A stretch of DNA of 10,659 nt from Thermoplasmata archaeon M9B1D (GTDB lineage: Archaea > Thermoplasmatota > E2 > DHVEG-1): NCBI GenBank assembly GCA_002900535.1, contig MUGC01000027.1:1-10659 (forward strand), read 5' to 3'. This document shows positions 7,305 through 10,659 of this stretch, one piece after another (the first letter of the stretch is position 1; every line of letters starts with the position of its first letter). Position numbers and translations under genes: made by a program. The notes beneath the pieces were generated by a model that searched no databases, was not told the DNA's origin, and saw only the letters and a list, made by a program, of their open reading frames with translations.

Positions 7305-7841
7305 TTGGAGTATCGTTTCACACTTCCTATTAAACCCGAGGATATTAAAAAATTAAAAGTTGGGGATATTCTTTATGTCACTGGTAAAATTTTTACAGCA
7401 AGAGATGAAGCGCATCATTTGATGCTCGAAAAAAAATCAATTCCTTTCGATCCTTCTGATATGGGTTTGTTTCATTGTGGGCCATTAATGAAAAAAGTTG
7501 GAGATAGGTGGGAGGTTGTTTCAGCTGGTCCTACTACCAGTAGCAGAATGGAGATATTTGAGGATAAATTTATTGAGAAATTTAAAATAAATCTTATAAT
7601 TGGGAAAGGTGGTATGGGAAAAAATACACAAAAAGCTTTACAAAAATATATATGTATATATGCTTCTTATACTGGCGGTGCTGGTGCTCTTGCAGCTGAA
7701 AAAGCAGAGGAAGTAGAAAATGTTTTTTGGCTAGATGAGCTTGGTATGCCTGAAGCAGTTTGGATAATGAGAGTAAAGGAATTTGGTCCATTGGTTATAG
7801 CTATGGATTCTCACGGTAAATCAATATTTAATAGAAATTAA
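7305..7841 (+). CDS. fumB: Class I fumarate hydratase, beta chain
   Basis: The 178-residue partner of the alpha chain; together they correspond to the N- and C-terminal domains of one-chain class I fumarases such as E. coli FumA. Family motifs: VTGKIFTARDEAH (25-37), FHCGP (56-60), SAGPTTSSRM (73-82), GKGGM (100-104), YTGGAGALAA (122-131) and WLDELGMPEAVWIMRVKEFG (142-161). The conserved Arg of ARDEAH and the Thr pair of GPTTS belong to regions that in structurally known class I fumarases contribute to the active site. It starts with TTG, preceded by GGGAGGT, with zero bases between the alpha TAG and this start, in the same frame. It is followed by nadE after 26 bases. Length is on the short side but complete. 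The 'B' symbol denotes the beta chain, not the E. coli FumB isozyme. Confidence 0.92.
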   Translation: MEYRFTLPIKPEDIKKLKVGDILYVTGKIFTARDEAHHLMLEKKSIPFDPSDMGLFHCGPLMKKVGDRWEVVSAGPTTSSRMEIFEDKFIEKFKINLIIGKGGMGKNTQKALQKYICIYASYTGGAGALAAEKAEEVENVFWLDELGMPEAVWIMRVKEFGPLVIAMDSHGKSIFNRN

Positions 7842-7867
7842 TTGTAAAATATTTCTGGTGGTCTTAA

Positions 7868-8692
7868 TTGGGTATAGATTTAACAATTGATCCAAAAGAA
7901 GTATCAACCGTTATCAAAGATTTTATTAAAACCTATGTTGAAAACTCTGGTTGCAAGGGTGTTGTTATCGGTCTTTCCGGTGGAGTTGATTCTGCAGTAA
8001 CTGCAATATTATGCCAAGAGGCACTTGGGAAGAATAAAACTAATTGCTTATTTCTACCAGACGAAACAACGCCAAAGAATGATTTTAAACATCTAGAGGT
8101 TCTTCTGAAAAAATTTAATTTATCATGTGAAAAAATAGATATTTTCGATGTTGTAAAACAAATCAAGAAAAAATGCATTTGTAAACCTACTAAATATGCT
8201 CTTGCAAACGTTAAAGCAAGAGCACGTATGGTTCTTTTATTTGAGTATGCAAATATGACTGCAAATCTTGTTTGTGGTACTAGTAATAAATCTGAGCTAT
8301 TGGTCGGTTATTTTACGAAATATGGTGATGGTGGAGTTGATATATTTCCAATTGGTGATTTGTATAAGACTCAGGTTTGGAAACTTGCTAAATTTCTTAA
8401 AATACCTAGAGAAATTGTTTTAAAACCACCTACTGCGGGACTCTGGCATGGTCAGTTTGATGAAAAAGAATTGAAACTGAGTTATGATAAACTCGATCAG
8501 ATTTTAACTGGTCTTGAGCGAAAAATTGATTTAAATGATATTGTAAACCTTGTTGATGTAAATTTTTCTGATGTCAAACGCATTAAAAATATGCGTATAA
8601 AAACTCAACATAAAAGACGATCCCCTCTAATTCCAAAAATTGGTCTTAGAACACCGGGAAATGATTGGCGTTCACCTGTTCAAATTGGATAA
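7868..8692 (+). CDS. nadE: NH3-dependent NAD(+) synthetase
   Basis: Last step of NAD synthesis: amidates deamido-NAD with ammonia after adenylation by ATP. The 274 residues form a single PP-loop ATP-pyrophosphatase domain with SGGVDSA (37-43), the GTSNKSELLVGYFTKYGDGG stretch (137-156), FPIGDLYKTQVW (160-171) and PPTAGLWHGQFDE (187-199). The N-terminal nitrilase-type glutaminase domain of glutamine-dependent enzymes is absent, so free ammonia is the likely donor, as usual in archaea. An in-frame TAA directly precedes the TTG at 7868, fixing it as the earliest start; the ribosome site (GGTGGT) is weak. The 26-base gap after the fumarase beta chain suggests cotranscription. It converges with the phosphoesterase gene, the stops being 31 bases apart with a short AT-rich spacer that includes TTTTT near 8700. 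Confidence 0.95.
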   Translation: MGIDLTIDPKEVSTVIKDFIKTYVENSGCKGVVIGLSGGVDSAVTAILCQEALGKNKTNCLFLPDETTPKNDFKHLEVLLKKFNLSCEKIDIFDVVKQIKKKCICKPTKYALANVKARARMVLLFEYANMTANLVCGTSNKSELLVGYFTKYGDGGVDIFPIGDLYKTQVWKLAKFLKIPREIVLKPPTAGLWHGQFDEKELKLSYDKLDQILTGLERKIDLNDIVNLVDVNFSDVKRIKNMRIKTQHKRRSPLIPKIGLRTPGNDWRSPVQIG

Positions 8693-8723
8693 ATATATAT
8701 TTTTAAATGTCTAAATAAGTATA

Positions 8724-9755
8724 TTAATAAATCACTTCATTAAAAAAACCTCTTAACATATCTTTTAACTTAATTAGTATTAAATTTGAAGTAAGATTTT
8801 TACAAACTGGTTCAAAATCAATTCTAATGTATTCATGAACAACAACATCACCAGAACTACTAACAGAAACATTACGATAATTAACATCTTGTTTACAATC
8901 ATCTGTCTGAACAAATAGAGTTGGATAATTACTACAATTAAAAGGATAGCTATCATATTTATTTTCATTACCATCATAAACAACTGAGCTATGAGTATGA
9001 CCCATAAGAACTAACTCTACATCATAATTTTCACAAAGTTGAATGAAATTCTCACGGTTACGAGCAATTACATCAATCATTATTCCTTTTTCATCTCTAT
9101 AATTAACAGCTGGATGATGCATAAAAACAATTTTCTTATCTGACTGATGATTACTAAACTGTTGCTCAAGCCATTGAATATCTTTATCAAAAAGACCAGC
9201 CCCAAGTACACGCAACCAATTCCATGGCTCAAGAAAATAATTAGAGCCAGAGTCTATAAAAAACAAAGAAACAGAACCCATATCTATTACATATTTATTT
9301 TCACTATTTAGATAATTTTTATAGTTTTTCAACGAGCTTTCCCACATATAATCATGATTTCCAGGTGTAGTGTAAATAGGAATCGTAAAACTTGAATCAA
9401 CGTACAACATACTATCTTTTTGATAAAGACAACTTAAAAGGGTCTGATAATTCAAAGCACCAGTTGCACCACTACCACCCCATTCAACAGTATCACCCGT
9501 AAGTGCTATAAAAGCAGGTTTTTCTTTAAAATTCTTTATTTCCTCTAGAACTCTTACGAAATTCTGTTTGTATTCTTCATACTTATCAAACTGTTTATTC
9601 ATTACATGCGTATCTGAGATATGAACAAAATAAAAATCAGAGGTTTCTGTTTTTGATAATTCTATATTATTAATTCTGATGCCACTAATAGAAAAACTAG
9701 AACCAATTAAAACTAATCCCAAAATAAGAACAAAAATTGTTATATCCGCTCTCAT
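8724..9755 (-). CDS. Exported or membrane-anchored calcineurin-like metallophosphoesterase
   Basis: A 343-residue two-metal phosphoesterase. All classic motifs are present in order: DTH (48-50), GD (87-88), GNHD (132-135), MHHP (212-215) and GHTH (252-255), supplying Asp48, His50, Asp88, Asn133, His213, His253 and His255 as predicted metal ligands. Residues 6-23 form a hydrophobic segment (ITIFVLILGLVLIGSSFS) after a short Arg-containing start, which suggests a signal peptide or N-terminal anchor with the catalytic domain outside the membrane. No second clear membrane segment is seen. The substrate is not predictable: relatives hydrolyse phosphoproteins, nucleotides, phosphodiesters or phospholipids. 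The ATG has no Shine-Dalgarno, and a TATA box centred 27 bases upstream suggests a leaderless transcript distinct from purC. A second ATG five bases upstream is out of frame and ends at once in TGA. Confidence 0.88.
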   Translation of the reverse strand: MRADITIFVLILGLVLIGSSFSISGIRINNIELSKTETSDFYFVHISDTHVMNKQFDKYEEYKQNFVRVLEEIKNFKEKPAFIALTGDTVEWGGSGATGALNYQTLLSCLYQKDSMLYVDSSFTIPIYTTPGNHDYMWESSLKNYKNYLNSENKYVIDMGSVSLFFIDSGSNYFLEPWNWLRVLGAGLFDKDIQWLEQQFSNHQSDKKIVFMHHPAVNYRDEKGIMIDVIARNRENFIQLCENYDVELVLMGHTHSSVVYDGNENKYDSYPFNCSNYPTLFVQTDDCKQDVNYRNVSVSSSGDVVVHEYIRIDFEPVCKNLTSNLILIKLKDMLRGFFNEVIY

Positions 9756-9778
9756 AACATAAAATATAAAAAACTTAA

Positions 9779-9786
9779 TATTTATA
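9779..9786 (-). promoter_or_regulatory. TATA box for leaderless transcription of the phosphoesterase gene
   Basis: On the minus strand AAGAAAGATATAAATATT contains TATAAATA, with a purine-rich BRE-like stretch just upstream. Its centre is about 27 bases from the A of the ATG at 9755, the standard archaeal spacing to the transcription start, so the mRNA would begin at or next to the start codon. It lies in the 42-base gap after purC. Confidence 0.6.
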
Positions 9787-9797
9787 TCTTTCTTAGA

Positions 9798-10659
9798 TTA
9801 AAACATAAATTTATTTCCAGTGATTTTTTCATATGCTTCCTGATATTTACGTTGAGTCTCAAAAATTACTTCATCAGGTAAATGTGGTGGAATACTATTT
9901 TTATCCCAATTAGTGCTACTTAAATAATCACGAACATATTGCTTATCAAAACTTGGTTGACTCCTACCAGGTTCATATAAATCAGCAGGCCAAAAACGAG
10001 AACTATCTGGAGTCAATACCTCATCTACAACAATTAACTGGTCACCAATTTTTCCAAATTCAAACTTAGTATCAGCAATAATAATTCCTTTCTTAAGAGC
10101 ATACTTAGATCCTTCGATATAAATTTTCAAAGATAATTCTTTTAATTTTTCTGCATCTTCTTTCCCAATCATTTTTTTCATTTCATCAAAAGAAATATTG
10201 ATATCATGACCTGACTCAGATTTAGTTGAAGGTGTAAACAAAGGTTCATCAAATTTATCTGATTCACAAAGTTCTTTTGGAATTTTCATTCCACATACTG
10301 TTCCATCTTTCTGATAAGAATTCCAAGCAGAGCCGGAAATATAACCTCGAACAATACACTCAATAGGGAAAACTTTTGCTTTTTTAACAAGCATGCTTCT
10401 ACCTTTAAGAATATCCGCGTAATCTTTGAGAAATTCTGGAAAATCTTTGATATCTGCACTAATCAGATGGCTAGGAACGGAATCTTTAAAAAAATCAAAC
10501 CAAAACTTAGAAATTTGCGTAAGACAAATGCCTTTGTTTGGAATTGGTTCATGTAAAACAAAATCAAAAGCACTAATTCTATCTGTAACAATTAACAAAA
10601 GTTTATCATTTGTCTGATAAACATCCCTAACTTTTCCTTTTTTGAAGGTTTTTAAAGGT
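9798..10659 (-). CDS. purC: Phosphoribosylaminoimidazole-succinocarboxamide synthase (SAICAR synthetase), 5' end outside window
   Basis: Joins aspartate to CAIR with ATP in de novo purine synthesis. The frame stays open to the right edge, where it encodes PLKTFKKGKVRDVYQTNDKL, the family's N-terminal KVRD(V/L)Y motif. The TTG at 10598 is therefore internal and the true start is outside the window. The 286 visible residues include GKVRDVY (8-14), TDRISAFDF (25-33), ECIVRGYISGSAW (100-112), FTPSTKSESGHD (141-152), GIIIADTKFEFG (191-202) and LTPDSSRFWPADLYEPG (215-231). The length and the C-terminal YEPGRSQPSFDKQ region match the longer (about 300-residue) yeast ADE1-like form rather than the roughly 240-residue form common in bacteria and many methanogens. 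No lesion is seen. It is the last gene before the separately promoted phosphoesterase. Confidence 0.95.
   Translation of the reverse strand, partial: PLKTFKKGKVRDVYQTNDKLLLIVTDRISAFDFVLHEPIPNKGICLTQISKFWFDFFKDSVPSHLISADIKDFPEFLKDYADILKGRSMLVKKAKVFPIECIVRGYISGSAWNSYQKDGTVCGMKIPKELCESDKFDEPLFTPSTKSESGHDINISFDEMKKMIGKEDAEKLKELSLKIYIEGSKYALKKGIIIADTKFEFGKIGDQLIVVDEVLTPDSSRFWPADLYEPGRSQPSFDKQYVRDYLSSTNWDKNSIPPHLPDEVIFETQRKYQEAYEKITGNKFMF

Noticed and set aside
7640..7663. AT-alternating stretch (TATATATGTATATATG) as a possible repeat or regulatory site
   Set aside because: It lies inside the fumarase beta coding sequence in frame (YICIYAS) and is not a true palindrome; simple AT richness explains it.
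8780..8983. Minus-strand hydrophobic 67-residue open frame resembling a small membrane protein
   Set aside because: It is an alternative frame within the phosphoesterase gene; its Ile/Leu/Met richness follows from AT-rich codons read out of frame.
10596..10598. TTG at 10598 as the purC start
   Set aside because: The frame continues upstream to the edge and encodes the conserved GKVRDVY segment of the family, so this codon is internal.
1..10659. Search for CRISPR arrays, tRNAs, insertion sequences, attachment sites, toxin-antitoxin or defence genes
   Set aside because: Coding sequence fills nearly all of the window with recognisable metabolic genes, the only sizeable gap is 258 bases, and no direct-repeat arrays, cloverleaf or transposase motifs were seen.

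Overview
The window is 10.66 kb of gene-dense, AT-rich DNA that most likely comes from an archaeon. The evidence is a TATA box with a purine-rich BRE-like stretch centred about 27 bases upstream of a start codon with no Shine-Dalgarno (leaderless gene at 9755), a short NAD synthetase without a glutaminase domain, a fumarase split into alpha and beta chains, a protein built from Lrp/AsnC-type RAM domains, and T-tract terminators. Other genes have strong GGAGG-type ribosome sites, so leaderless and led genes coexist. A Euryarchaeota/Thermoplasmatota-like lineage is a guess. I see no tRNA, rRNA, CRISPR array, transposase or phage gene.

Region 1 (1-3397, minus strand) is a compact operon: aconitase (acn), ATP-citrate lyase beta (aclB), then the first 45 codons of ATP-citrate lyase alpha (aclA), which runs off the left edge. 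These enzymes interconvert isocitrate and citrate and cleave citrate to acetyl-CoA and oxaloacetate.

Region 2 (3398-3655) is a divergent promoter region with two inverted repeats. Region 3 (3656-6341, plus strand) holds a 230-residue protein made of two RAM-like ligand-binding domains with no DNA-binding domain, followed 37 bases later by AMP-forming acetyl-CoA synthetase (acs). Two routes to acetyl-CoA, from citrate and from acetate, therefore face away from each other across one control region, and a probable small-molecule sensor lies beside one of them.

Region 4 (6342-8692, plus strand) begins with a T-rich terminator-like tract and a candidate promoter. It continues with class I fumarase alpha and beta chains and NH3-dependent NAD synthetase. 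All three genes start with TTG. The fumarase chains lie in one reading frame and are separated by a single TAG, the only TAG-terminated gene among the nine whose ends are visible.

Region 5 (8724-10659, minus strand) converges on nadE. It contains purC, whose 5' end lies outside the window and whose frame runs upstream to the edge, and a membrane-anchored or exported calcineurin-like metallophosphoesterase with its own leaderless promoter.

Taken together the window is a central-carbon block (acn, aclB, aclA, acs, fumA, fumB) followed by cofactor and purine genes. It fits acetyl-CoA/C4-acid metabolism such as a full or partial reductive TCA cycle. The diagnostic steps (2-oxoglutarate:ferredoxin oxidoreductase, fumarate reductase, isocitrate dehydrogenase) are not in view, so flux direction cannot be settled here.
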